Source of the DNA: Nymphaea colorata
Taxonomy: Eukaryota; Streptophyta; Magnoliopsida; Nymphaeales; Nymphaeaceae
Direction: 5' to 3'
Assembly: GCF_008831285.2 (NCBI RefSeq)
Contig: NC_045138.2
Location: forward strand, 14,334,571 to 14,398,570
Length of the DNA stretch: 64,000 nucleotides
Below the pieces are notes generated by a model. The model ran no database searches and was not told the DNA's origin. It saw nothing but the letters and a program-made list of their open reading frames with translations. Positions 35,550 through 48,020 of this stretch are shown one piece after another (the first letter of the stretch is position 1; every line of letters starts with the position of its first letter). The position numbers and the translations under genes were made by a program.

Positions 35550-37945
35550 GAAGGAAATAGACCTACTGGAAACCAAGAATTGTTATTTAAACTGTGTTTT
35601 GGTGTAGATTAAAGGTTCCCTTCCTGAACTAAGACTAAGAGGTGATAGTTCATGTCCGGTTACAAATCTGTGAGTGAAGAGAATATATTATGGATCATGA
35701 TGATAAACACTAAAATCCATGAAGCATATGACAATGGTAAAAACATGAGATGTGGTGATAATAACGATGGTTTTGGACAACTAACATTGCAGTGATGGTG
35801 ACATGCATTTTAGTTTGCCTAGATTTTAATTTGTCTTTTCAAAAATGTGTCGACGCCATTGAACCCAGAAGGTCCAAATCTATGGGCATCAAAATTCGAT
35901 ATGGCGCTTGGATTTTTTGAGGATATCAAATCAGCAATTTTGAATTGTTCTACATTTATCAAAAATTAGGGTTCATAAAATCAAATATTTGCATCAGAGT
36001 AAAACTCTTTAAGTTTATCTGTAAAGTAGATTCGAACCCACTGACCCGATAGGATGAATATAAAATCTTTAAAACAATTAGATTTTTTGAAAATTGCTTA
36101 ACAATTATACTTATGAGAAAAGTCTGGTAGCATTGAGATTTCAACCAGGGGTGTCACAACTTAAAGAAGAAAGTTCGCATATACTTACAAAAAAATAAAC
36201 GATAAATAAATGTAATCTCAATGTAATAGCAAGTGATGATTGCAATTATTAGGCAAAATATTATTAAACAAAATGGATGGATAACATCGATTCAACTGCA
36301 TCACGTGTATCGAGATTCGAAGGAGTAAAAGGGGCTAATAGGTCACTAGATACGCAAATCTTTTTCTAATAACATACAAAAACAACTTTGTGGCTTTTGG
36401 CAACACTAGGCAGCCAAGGGGTCATCATGCTTCAATCTCGATCCAAACCCATTTTAGAGATCTGATTTTGTTTGTTGGGTCGCCATTATTTGTCTAAACT
36501 ATGGACAAATTGAAGGTAGCGTATTGGGCGGCAAGGTCGTCCAGTTCCTCTAAAAACTCATGTTCGAATTTTGAAGTGGTCACTGTCACGTATCAGTGTG
36601 TTCTATCTTTACACCGTAAAAAGTTCCGAAACATGCTCTATAAACTCAAAGGGGGTAGGATGTACATAGAAGAAATCAGTGACCTCTCTTAGGGGCAGTG
36701 GAATAAACCACTCACCCTTAAATAAGAAAAAAAAATTAAGAAAGAAAATACACTAAAGAAGCCTAGCTTCTCCCTTTTCTCTCCTCCATACCACCTTAAG
36801 GTTTAGGGTTGGCTACTTCGAGACTTGAGTTGATAGTGTTACCTTTCTGAACTAGAATATAATGTATCTACCATTAATAGTATCAAAATAAACGACCAAA
36901 CTTTCACCAATCTACCAATTCAAGTGATTATATCTAATACTAAATGATATGTAGATCTGTTTTTTTTTTTTCCTTTCTTGGGTGCTGTGTGTGGAGTTAG
37001 GAAGACACCTAGCAATTGATTTCTCACGGTCGTTTTTTCAACTTACAAGGACTAAAGTTCAACCCTTCATCCAAGTGGATTATGCTCTTATGGGGGCAAT
37101 GAGATGGTCACTTGGGTACTGAGACATTTGTCAAGATCTGCAAGTTGAGGAACACCACAAGTCTAAAAAGCCTAGAAATGCGCGTTCATCGCCACGAAGC
37201 CAAATCTGGGTGTAGACTGGAGTACAACAAAATGAAAGGGAATTTAGGGTTCTCTCAGGGATTCATGGGTATGGTAACTTTTTTTTTTAACTATACACAT
37301 ATATGTAATATGCATCTTACATAGAGAAAATGTGATATATATAGTAGGAATGGTGTAGATTAGTACACCCTGAGGTCGCCTTTTGAAAAGTGTAAAACAA
37401 AGAAGGTGGCTCCATATGAATATGAAACCCCAGGAGCCTCTTGCTTTGCCTTGAGACAAGGGGATTCTCACACGCTGAGGGACCCAGAGGTACGTTTATA
37501 ATCATAAATGGCGTGTCACATGTCATGCTGGTTTTCACAATAGCACAGTAAGAAGCCACTCCCACTCCCACTTTTAGAGAGAGAAAGGGGGAAGAGAGAG
37601 TTCTGCCGAGTCGGCAGAGATGTTGAAGGCCGAGACGGTTCGAGGAGGGCGAATCGTTTCGGTCGTCGACGTCGTGGAGACAGGGAGCGCATCCCTCGCT
37701 CACTCCCCGTATGAAAGCGCGTCGTTTATCCAACGTGTGATCCCACCAACCTCTCTCTCTCCCTCGCAGATTCTGAATTTCCATACACTTTTAAAGGAGA
37801 GAAAAAGATGGAATTATAGACTCATCAACCATCCAAAAGATGAGAAGAAACGGGAGAGGAAAAAAGAGAGGCAACCAAAATAAATGCTTCTCGTCACACC
37901 CAGATACAGATCTTCTCTCTCTCGTTCTTCCTCTCTTTCCCTCTC

Positions 37946-40394
37946 ATGGAACTCAGGGAGCATCTTGCTCAGACTTTTATTGAGTGGCTGAAGCCGCCGG
38001 GTTCGGAGTCTCGAGAAGCAAGGGAAACCCAACAGATCGGATCTCCTTACAGTGCTGTTGCTCAGCCTCTTCTCTCCGGCATACTTCCTGCTCTCGAGTT
38101 CTCGTCTCACCGACACCACGGTGAAGAAGGAATTCAGCGGTATGATGATCGGTGCCTGCCCCTGCTGAGCCAATTCGAGGAGAGGAAGTCGGCACCGGAG
38201 ACATCTGGGAGCAGCAGACCGAGCAGAGAGAGTTTTGTTGTGAAGAGAGAGGAATTAGAAGAGATTGATGATTGCCAACAGGAAATGGTGGCGCTGCACA
38301 TCGGGCTGCCGATCAAGCCGGCTGCAGGAGGAGGAGGAGGAGGAGCAGGAGCAGAAGGAGAGGGAGAGGAGGAAGGCTGCTGCTTCATGGGAGAAAGGTC
38401 TGAGGAGAGTAAGAAGCAGGAAAGAGAAGATGGGAAGGTGAAGGGCAAATACTGGATCCCAACGCCTGCCCAGATACTCATTGGGCCCACGCAGTTCACC
38501 TGCCCCGTTTGCAACAAGACCTTCAATCGGTACAACAACATGCAGGTTAGCAACTGTTCATCTCTCTCTCTAGATCTCTCTCTCTCTCTCTCTCTCTCTG
38601 GTTCTTACATCGGCGATCTTCTAATGGTGTTTTTAGCAGAAGAAAGATGGGTTTTAACGGCAATCTTCAGTGCAAAAGAAAATTCATTTTGGGTGTTTCG
38701 AAAGAGAAAGAAAGAGAGAGTCGACACCAAAACCTAAGTAAAGGCCATCATCGTTTGCAGGAAATGAACTACAAATTCGTCTTTGAACCTTCACACCCTC
38801 AACTCGGTATTTGCGTTTCATAATTGAACCAAAGTTGCATACCAACTGAAGACCATGTCCGTTGCTTTTGAACCTTGAATCAAACTCTACCATCTATGTC
38901 CATTTTTGTTGATCTTTCGAAATGAAATATGTGATGTAATAAACTTGAAAAATCCAACAGTGTTTTGGGCAACCTCACAACTGAACCGCCATGTTTTTCT
39001 CGTTCTGTTCACAGGGAAAACCTTCTTGATTCTAACGCAAAGCAACTGAAGGAAAAAAAAAAAAAGGAAAGGAAAGCCGAAAAGCCGGCAAAAATAGAAA
39101 ACAAAATTTGTTGATTGCTAGAGAAAAAAACCAGAGAATATGATTGTCTCGCTGCCACTTAGTCACCTCCGAGAACTCAGATGGCAGTGAAGAGTACTTT
39201 ATGTGAATCACTAAGTTGCAGAAACTCCGAATCACCACACAACCGTTAATGGAACCGCTGCAAGCGTGCACGCACACACACACGTGCACACCCTCTAGGA
39301 AGGGTCTACGTATGTGAGAAGAAAAGAAGGAAATGTCGTTATTTGGACATATAAAAAATGATATCTCTTTCCTTTTCCCATTACTGCACATTACCTTGAG
39401 AACTTGGGAATCTTTTCACACCATCTTATAGACTTTGTACACATTAATACATGAAACAAGAAAAATATTACCTTTCCTTTCCTTTCTTACTGAAAAACCA
39501 TCATTAGGACCTCTGCATATTTCATTTTCTTCCAGTGTAACTAAAGTGGCACACTGCTTTTTGAAAACTTCACTCAATTTAAAACCAGACTTCCCCGTAC
39601 ACACTCAAAAGAATCGTGTGCCGTCTACATATCTTGCTTGGCCCACAACGGCTCCATTCATCTTACAAGAACAACTTGTGAATGACACCAAGTTGATGGA
39701 ACGTGAAGGGTTCGGAGCCCGCAGATCGGGTTCCTCTGCCGGAAGCCGGAAAATTATATGAGCTGAGTTTTGGCAGGCAGAGGTGACCTTAAAGATTCTA
39801 CCAACAAGAATCATGGGGTGTAGTTTAACTTGCTTTATCTTCTATATCTTCAGTCTAGAGGAAAAGAGAAACTAAAGAGAAAGATCTAATGGCCATCTCG
39901 ACCTAATGGCTCTTTGTGTACTGAATTTGGTGCAGATGCACATGTGGGGGCATGGATCCATGTACAGGAAAGGGCCGGAATCGCTGAGAGGGACACAGCC
40001 GACGGCCATGCTGAGGCTGCCTTGCTACTGCTGCGTTCAGGGCTGCAAGAACAACATAGATCACCCGCGGGCAAGGGCGCTCAAGGACTTCAGGACACTC
40101 CAGACGCACTACAAGAGGAAGCATTGGCACAAGCCCTACAGGTGCAGGAAGTGCACCAAGCCCTTTGCGGTGAAGGGTGACTGGAGGACCCATGAGAAGA
40201 ACTGTGGGAAGCTCTGGCACTGTATCTGCGGCTCGGATTTCAAGCACAAGAGGTCGCTCAAGGACCATATCAGAGCCTTCGGGAAGGGCCATTCTCCTCA
40301 CCCGTTTCACCACAGCCCTTTTGAGGAAGAGAAGGAATGTGTCTCTGGATCGGAGGCGGAAGAGGTGATAACGAGGGAGAGCAATGCTAATTAA
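37946..40394 (+). CDS. WIP: WIP-family C2H2 zinc-finger transcription factor, 2 exons, 352 aa
   Basis: Exon 1 (37946-38545, 200 codons) ends CAG|GTTAGC and exon 2 (39936-40394) begins after TTTGGTGCAG; they join in frame. The signature motif that names the family, [16 protein letters not shown], is at 169-184. Four zinc fingers follow: C186/C189/H202/H206 (split by the intron), C232/C237/H258/H263, C270/C273/H286/C290, and C296/C298 with H311/H319. The core [12 protein letters not shown] and [13 protein letters not shown] are near-invariant in WIP proteins such as TT1, NTT and DOT5, nuclear regulators of seed-coat, transmitting-tract, root or vein development. The first 165 residues are variable, with a Gly run (128-133) and an acidic patch. 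Trp264 sits where other WIP proteins, as I recall them, have Gly after YKRKH. The 1.39-kb intron begins near a (CT)n run. Family call sure; the subclade is not resolved. Confidence 0.95.
38575..38599. repeat. (CT)n tract in the WIP intron
   Basis: A CT run about 30 bp downstream of the WIP exon 1 donor. Confidence 0.9.
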
Positions 40395-41592
40395 TGAGTT
40401 CATCGTATATGGCTCGGTTGCATGCGCTATTTATATGGTTATCTTAAGCATATGAATCCATCCTCTCGTAGGTATTGTCATTCCATGCAACTTATCATCC
40501 TCTTTACATTTCAGATTAATGGGTTCGATAAATATGACTTCTCTAGCTAGAAGCTTCTTTTTCTTATTGCGACGAAATATTTCCATCCGGATTGAAGATC
40601 CGCTGTTCGTGCCGATCGACCTGACAGAGGCTGTCTTCATGGATATATTGTGGAATTTCTTGCAACTGCTGCAAGATGGTGTGTTAGAATGCATTTTGGT
40701 GAAAGTGGGAGTGTTTATATAGGACTCTGGAAATTGAGGACTGCGGATTGGTGCATGAGTTGAGAACATTCTGTCTACTGTGCATGATCAAGCTAGGCGC
40801 TTCTAATCAGAAAGGTGAAACTGAAAGTTGAGGTTCAGGCTGATCAGGTTGAGTAACAGAATGTAAGGGAGCTGCGAAGTAGCTGAATTTTCATTGTTGC
40901 AGACCATATATATGTAGCCTTTCATGCAGGTTCTCTTTATTGCTGTAAGGTCTTGAGAAAGAAAGTTTGCCTAGATCACGGACAAGCTAATTGAGGAAAA
41001 ATTTTACATAACAAAAGTTCTATTAGTTTCTGTGTGTTGCTCCTGTGTTTTTTAATGTTGTCTGTTCCAATATCATACTAATATAATTAACACCACATAG
41101 CGTGGTTCTCTCTCTCAATAAATGTTTTTTATAGTTTGATTCCATAGAGAGAGGGAGAGAATCTTAAGGAGGTGAGCTATAATATTAGCGTGGAACTTTA
41201 CCTCCATAAAAGAAGATGACGGTGGGATCATCTTGACAAGAAGTGCTGTGCTAAAGGAGCATATTTGTCACATACGGAATATGGAGTCGTGTTTTTCTTA
41301 GATATTGAAAAGAGAAAATCTGGTTCATCGGGGTAAGCCCAAAAGGGAAAAGCAATCTCACATCTTTATTTCTTGCTTTGCTTTAACAGTCGCTTTGTTC
41401 CTTCTTCCTTCGTCTGAGTTTAAAAGGAGCTGCGATAAAAGATTACGAGTTTTCTCTCATTTTGTAGGTGCCGGTCTTCATATATATTGAAAAAAGTAAG
41501 CAACGAAAGCACTTTTTGTTCACCGGAAAATGAGAAAGTCCTTTTTCTCCCTTTCCCTCGTTATCCTAGCATTTTATTTGTCCTCTTTTTCT

Positions 41593-41618
41593 TCTCTCTC
41601 TCTCTCTCTCTCTCTCTA
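41593..41618. repeat. (CT)n microsatellite
   Basis: CT run of about 26 bp. Confidence 0.9.
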
Positions 41619-41852
41619 AGGATAGAAGCCTTGTTTCCTTTTGAAAAGATGGATGTGGGCCTCTTGAGTCCACACCTGAGACCGTAACGAATCCACCATG
41701 CATTCTTTAATGTTAAAAAAGAGGAAGACACTGAAGTGACTATGATTGCCCAGAGAGAGCTAGAGAGAGGACGTCACCCTTCCGTAACACACTTTTAAAA
41801 GACTAATACTAACCACATGATGCACACAGTACATGATGAATCATGACGACGA

Positions 41853-41854
<2 letters not shown>

Positions 41855-41929
<75 letters not shown>

Positions 41930-41955
41930 TATAGAGAGAGAGAGAGAGAGAGAGA
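41855..41955. repeat. Compound (AT)n(AG)n microsatellite, about 100 bp
   Basis: An (AT)n tract of about 73 bp passes through GATATAG into (AG)n. Confidence 0.95.
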
Positions 41956-44163
41956 TGGAATATGAATACAATTATGTTCTCAGTATATTTCTTGCGGGAT
42001 TTGCTCTTAGTGTGATTTAAAAAGATGAACTGAGTAGTTAAAATTGTTAGATACTAGTTGTGTGAAACACATATTGGTAGTCATGACACGAACTCATCCA
42101 GCCAAAGGCAAAAAATTTTGGCTTTTAAGGGGTTAGGTTTGGAAACTGTGGAAGATACTTTTGCTAGCTATCACAAAAGCGATCAAAGTTTCAGAACCTT
42201 CAAGAGTCACTCACTGTGTATGCCGAAGCACGCATAAAACCCTAGGAACAAGGAGCTACTAGCTTTGCAATTGGTTGTGCAACTAAGTCCGACTATATAT
42301 CTATGTGCGGCTTGGTCATGTCAGCTTTTTTCAGAAAAAGTGAAGAACTTTTCTCAACTTCTACATATGTGGAACCTTCAACAACAGTATGCTTCCCTAT
42401 ATATCAACAAAATTCAACTCTATCCATTAAAATCAAAAGGAAAAGAATAGTCGCAATATGTTATGCTTGCAGTATCTAGCCAAGATCTAGCTTCTCTCTT
42501 TATGCATGCGACAACCAAGATGCATACGTGATGAGCATTGGTTTTACAATCTACGTAATTCTAACAAAATGGTTCAATATAACTGAAACCTTATTGATCA
42601 GCTCTATTTTTAGTAGAAGATGCCATTTCGAGACCATGCAAGGTGCAATTTATACTAGGTATTCCCTAACAACTCTCTCTTCAGCTTGTTGCTACCAGAT
42701 TAATTTTAATCCAAGATCAGCTAGCTGCAGTTTAGTTTTCCAGTGTTAAACACTTAGCCTCCTTTACATAACAACGTTGAACTCAACCCCTAGTGAATGT
42801 GGCTGTGTTGGGGGCAATGATCTATACTACTTTACTCCAAAAGTTCTTACTTTTTCCTGACTATCCATGTTCAATAAAGTATTCGACTTGACCAACTTCT
42901 ATATCTCCCTTATTGTGCTGTGCCACCGAACTGCCTAGTGTTTGTCGTGTATATAATGCGTCTATTGTATCTCCTCCTGCAGCACTAAAGACGTGAAAAA
43001 AAAAAAAAAACTAAGGTGGTAAATATTCTTGGTAATATTTGAGGAACTTTTGCTTCGGCTATAAAGAAAACGGTGAAGAAAACAGAGAGGAGTAGAGTGG
43101 TCTTCTTCATTTGGTCGAGCAAATGTATGGCTAAAAGACGACTTCCGTGAACATGTATCTATATAATGGAATGTGTCCAACGAGTGCACAGAAGAAAGTG
43201 AAAAACAAAAAGAAAAACTGTTGTACACTGGATTGGGGAAAAAAAATGATAGATAACATAATTTTTGACTTATTAATATTGACGACGATCAGAATATGAG
43301 CCAGAACTCTCACGTGAACTGCAATTTACAGGTTTATTTTGTCTGGATATATATCTACATTTTGTAAGGACAGAACAAAGAACCCTAAGTTTATAACTAC
43401 GTAAATATATATTTAATGAACGTGTGAACTTTTCATTCATTAGTAAATATGCACACTTGTATGGTTGGCAAAGTATGGACAAGATAAGGTCTTCCGATCG
43501 CCAAATGAATTCGGACTAAATTCCAATGCATGCATCATCCATGCAACGATATTCTTTATCTCATTTTCGGATCACTACGATCAATTTTTTAGGCATGCGA
43601 TTTTTGTGAATCATTAGCAAAAGAATAATATTTTTTTCCTTTAATGCTATCGAATCTAGACCAAAGTTATGCCTCTAATGGCCCCATGAGACCCTACAAT
43701 TGTTTGTTTCGTATGCATTTCAGATCTAATAGCGAACAAAAATGATTAAAGTATCTTAATTCATAATTCAACGCTTATCTTAATCGACTTGGCCAACCCA
43801 CTCAGGCTAGTTGAGAATGATTGGCTCAAATTTAAGGAAACAATGTACTAATTTGGATTTTTTTCTTTGAAAGACACATTCCACAATGTTTACTGAGGAT
43901 TTTCTTAGTCACCAAGTGTAGGCCTTATATTTATATGCTTCTTTATCTTTTTGTCGATTAATGGCCATAATCAGAATCAAGAAAGGTAGATATAAATTGC
44001 GTTATATGCTTCCGCTTGGATTTGAAGCTTTAATTTGTGGTGGCAAACATGAGTAGTAGCACTAATTCCAACCAAACCCTACCTCCCCCTAGCCACATCC
44101 ATCTCATTCAAAATTCTCATAATGGGGTGTGCCTGTTGGCACCATGAATTTGCAAGTGAAAAC

Positions 44164-44665
44164 AAAATGGAGGGGCTTATGATGGCGACTGTTCATGTGC
44201 CCATGTCTCCTGTAGAGAGAGAGAGAGAGAGAGAGAGAGATCATGCGTCATCTATCCGTAAAAGTTGTATATGTACTGATCTGATCTCTCGTATAACTAT
44301 TGCGACTTACCTTAATCGAATTAATGGGACTGCTCACATGTTACCTGCACGTTCACTGAAGTCGTTCTTTTTAATTGGGTCGCCGGAAATTCTGATGTCC
44401 GTAAGATTTTCCGGCGATAACTAAGAAGATGGTGCAATTTTTATGTAAAAAAGAATGGTAATGCGTTTAATGAAGATCAGTTCCGATTCGACCAGGCACT
44501 TGGACTCTGTCCACAGGATCACATATTCGATGAGCAGCCACTCACAATAATGAGTTTCAGAGGGCGGTACGAAAGGCTGATGAGATGAATCATAAGATCC
44601 AAATGGAGGGAGATAGGAGACACTGTTCATGTGTTCATGTCTCCAAAAGACAGAGAGAGAGATAT
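44164..44665. repeat. GA-ended direct repeat pair, about 436 bp apart
   Basis: About 44164-44240 and 44600-44662 share AAATGGAGGG, ACTGTTCATGTG, TTCATGTCTCC/CCATGTCTCC and a following (GA)n run. The intervening DNA is not part of the repeat. Confidence 0.6.
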
Positions 44666-45516
44666 TGATTGATGTTGGCGAGGTTGACGCCATCATGGGA
44701 AAGGGGAAGGTCAGAGGAAACGACTGCACTAGCTAGCTTGCCTTCTTCTAATGGTAGAAAGAAAAAAGACAGAGAAAGAGAGAGACAGAGGAATCAAATA
44801 AAGCGGGACGCCAAAAAGAGTGAATCGGTCACGATCTCTTGTCGGCTGGGAAGAGACTTTCTTTCCCTCTCCCTATCTCTCTCTCTCTCTCTCATCGTCT
44901 TCGTCTTCGTCTTCGTCTTCCTCTCCTTTTTTCACCTTTCAAAGTAAAGGTCTGGCAGCCAACCACGACCGACTCGGATTTGCAGGCCGGCTCTGCTGAA
45001 AGCTCACGGTTGCCCGATTCGGGCCTGCTGGGCCAGGACTGGCTTTAAGCATGCTGGGCCGGTCCTTTAAATCCGACTGATGAATGGCTGGGATGGGTCC
45101 GGTCCCATCGGACGGACATGGCGGGCCCTTCCTGAAACACTGTCAATTTATTATAATTGGTCAGGCTCTGGCACAGGCTGAGCAAACGGTCGAGCCCCAG
45201 GCCCAGCCCACCTTGGGTCGAGTAACAGTGCTTTGTCTCCTCTACAAGGTACAAGGCCCTTGGATACTGTAGCTGGCAATGTAAGTTGTCCGGACCTATC
45301 ACATAGCCATGCATTCAATCCCAACTCCAAGCTAAACCTCCTTTGAGACTTATATATATAATTTGTAGATTTCTTCATCCAGGTTTGAATATAGAAACCC
45401 TCCTCTCTCTCTCTCATAGCATACAGTTAATGCACTGTCATACTCACCCGATGCAATGCATTGACTCACCATGATTGAACTAAGCTCAACATGGTTCAAG
45501 GATTTCAGTTCATATG

Positions 45517-45537
45517 TATATATATATATATATATAT
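45517..45537. repeat. (TA)n microsatellite
   Basis: TA tract of about 21 bp. Confidence 0.9.
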
Positions 45538-46256
45538 GAAATAATTGGAAATTTCATACCATTCGGATGAAAACTAAATTAATGATTATTAAAGTACTTT
45601 GGTATATTCTAACCGTACAGATATTATCTTAGAAAGGGTTGATGACAGTCATACACAAAATTAGTCATTGTTTGAGTTCAACATATAAAAAATTCTTATG
45701 ACTTCAATTTTTTTAATAGTATAAAAATCAATTATTTCCTTAAAAACAAATTGAACTAAGGCATTATATCCCCTGAACTAGTTGGTCTGTGATATATAGG
45801 TCTCGTTTTTGTTCAGATCCTGATCAAGCTTGACAAGAAGAAAAAGGTTTCCTGTTATATGTGGATCCAGATCTAGTAGACATGGCCCATACACCAAAGC
45901 ATAATCAGATCCAGAACTTTTCAATTAGATAAAGGTGAAGAAGGATACCTGTAAAGCTTGGTCCTGTCTATTTTCAAAGAAGAATATTGATTCTAGACTT
46001 GAATAAAACTGGTAGTTGAAATTGTTTTCTGGGCTGCACCAAGATTAGCAAATGTGGTGCAGTTTACTAATAATCGAAAAGGAATTTTTGACAAAACCAT
46101 GCTCAACTTATTATGGTGGCATAACAAACGCATTCTTCACTTTGAATTTCTTCTGTTTCATCACTGCCTTTTTTGCATATAGATATTTAACAAGTCAATA
46201 AGTTTAACTTGAACGTGTTTTTCTTTTATATCCAAAACTGTGATTAGGTTCTGTAA

Positions 46257-46359
<103 letters not shown>

Positions 46360-47852
46360 ACGCCGAGTTCCCTGTTAGGACACATTCATATGGATGAAAG
46401 TTTCCGAGATCTTATTCTGTCTTTCTTGGCACGATGTTTGATTTGATTTTTGACTTTAGCGTAGTCATTGTCTATGTCTACTCCATTTTGATGAAAAGTT
46501 GCTGGACATGTAGGTAAAAAGTGGGTTTTAATAGCTAATGTGTTTCATATATATGACGAGTTTTACGACTACTCTTTCTCTGCTTAATTTTTCACATGTA
46601 TATATATATATACATGCACCCTCTTGATTGAGATTAAGCTAAGTGCCAACTTATAGTGTGTGCCAAGTAATTGGAGTCAGGTGGGTGAAACTTTATTAAT
46701 GGCTATCTGTATATATATGTGCATCCTTTCCGATTCTTGCCCCATTATCATGCTAAACACCTTTTACTAGTGTAATTACAATCACCAATAATAAAATAAT
46801 CATAAATCTTAAATAATTATATTGCACGTTAATTTCTCTCTTATTGACATGATAATTATATTGCACTCAATATTTATGATATTATTGATGAAAGTGACCT
46901 TTTTGTTCTTTTGACCGGAAATAATTTTTAAATCCCAAACAACTCAGTGGTTCTTCTGATGCATCTGGTCATTGATTATTTTTGAACTAATGTGAAGGTG
47001 TGAGGTGGGGATGTAACTTGTTATTTTCAGATTTGAAACAAATATCATCTTTCCAAACAAATATTGTTTTCTTTTGGGCAGAAAAATAAAAACAAAGAAA
47101 AAAGGGAGAGAAAAAAAAAAAGACAAGAATTATTGTGAGCATGTCCAAGGACACATATATCAGTCACATGACATAAAGGAGAGCTTACGAAGATGGGATG
47201 TGATGACACAGTGGGGAGTTGTCTCCCTGCAGGCACGTTACTTATGGTTCACATGGGTCATGGCCCTACTTCACAGTGCAGAGAATCATGCGCTGCCCTA
47301 AATTTGCCAAAAGATATGTTCATGAATCATATATAATCTTTTGGGGGTGCAACAATGGATGCCATGTTTCAGTATGAAAATGAAGAGGAAACCCAACAAG
47401 GAAACAGGCCAAGCATTTATCTTAGGAGCATAATTGCCTAATAATTCTACCACCCATCCAACCTGCAATCATTCAATATTAGAGTTTCACCAAACTATCA
47501 ATTTTCACTCTTCTTTTACCCATTTGTGTGATAGCTTCTTTAAGCAGTATGCAACTTTGTCCAATATGTAGCCTGAGTTGTACATGATAAGTTGTTTATC
47601 TACGATCTATCAGTCATGCTTTTCAGAAAAGTTGGAGTTCTTTTTTTTTCTTGAACTTTTTCGGGTGAAGCACATATGGTAAGGTGTATCTCATCACCAT
47701 ATGTTTCAACAGCTTCTTATAAATGAATATATATTTTGACATTTTTTCTTGGTGTATGTTCATGATCACTCACCCACTTGGCTTTGTGGGTTTGCTTAAT
47801 TCCATTAAGCTGAAGGAACTATGGATTTGATGGTAGGATGTAACGTGAAGCT

Positions 47853-48020
47853 AGTGGCGGAGCCAGGATATTTTGTCTAAGGACATCGAAGCCACCAGCA
47901 CAGGTCTGATGTGGGCGCTCCATGTCATGTTTAAGTTATCACAATGTCATTACTATTTCTCTTGACAGGATGGTGTGGGCAGTGGCCCACACGAGCCCCC
48001 ATGTATATATGTCCGCCACT
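47853..48020. mobile_element. MITE-like element with 9-bp perfect inverted ends, 168 bp
   Basis: AGTGGCGGA at 47853-47861 and TCCGCCACT at 48012-48020 are exact inverted repeats bounding 168 bp with no coding capacity. GCT flanks both sides and may be a 3-bp target duplication. Size and ends fit a non-autonomous DNA element; the superfamily is not assignable. Confidence 0.45.

Larger units (their letters stand above)
20767..37945. other. Gene desert rich in AT-rich repeats and microsatellites
   Basis: About 17 kb without a supportable gene. It holds long (AT)n and (GA)n tracts, a diverged tandem duplication (22.9-23.1 kb), a GA-anchored duplication (25.2-25.4 kb) and at least five copies of an AT-rich dispersed element between 23.9 and 30.7 kb. 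Open frames here are short, lack family resemblance and often run through microsatellites. The final few hundred bases should include the WIP promoter and leader. Confidence 0.5.

Noticed and set aside
37620..37883. Plus-strand frame just upstream of the WIP gene
   Set aside because: It lies in the probable promoter and leader, is low-complexity at the end and resembles no family.
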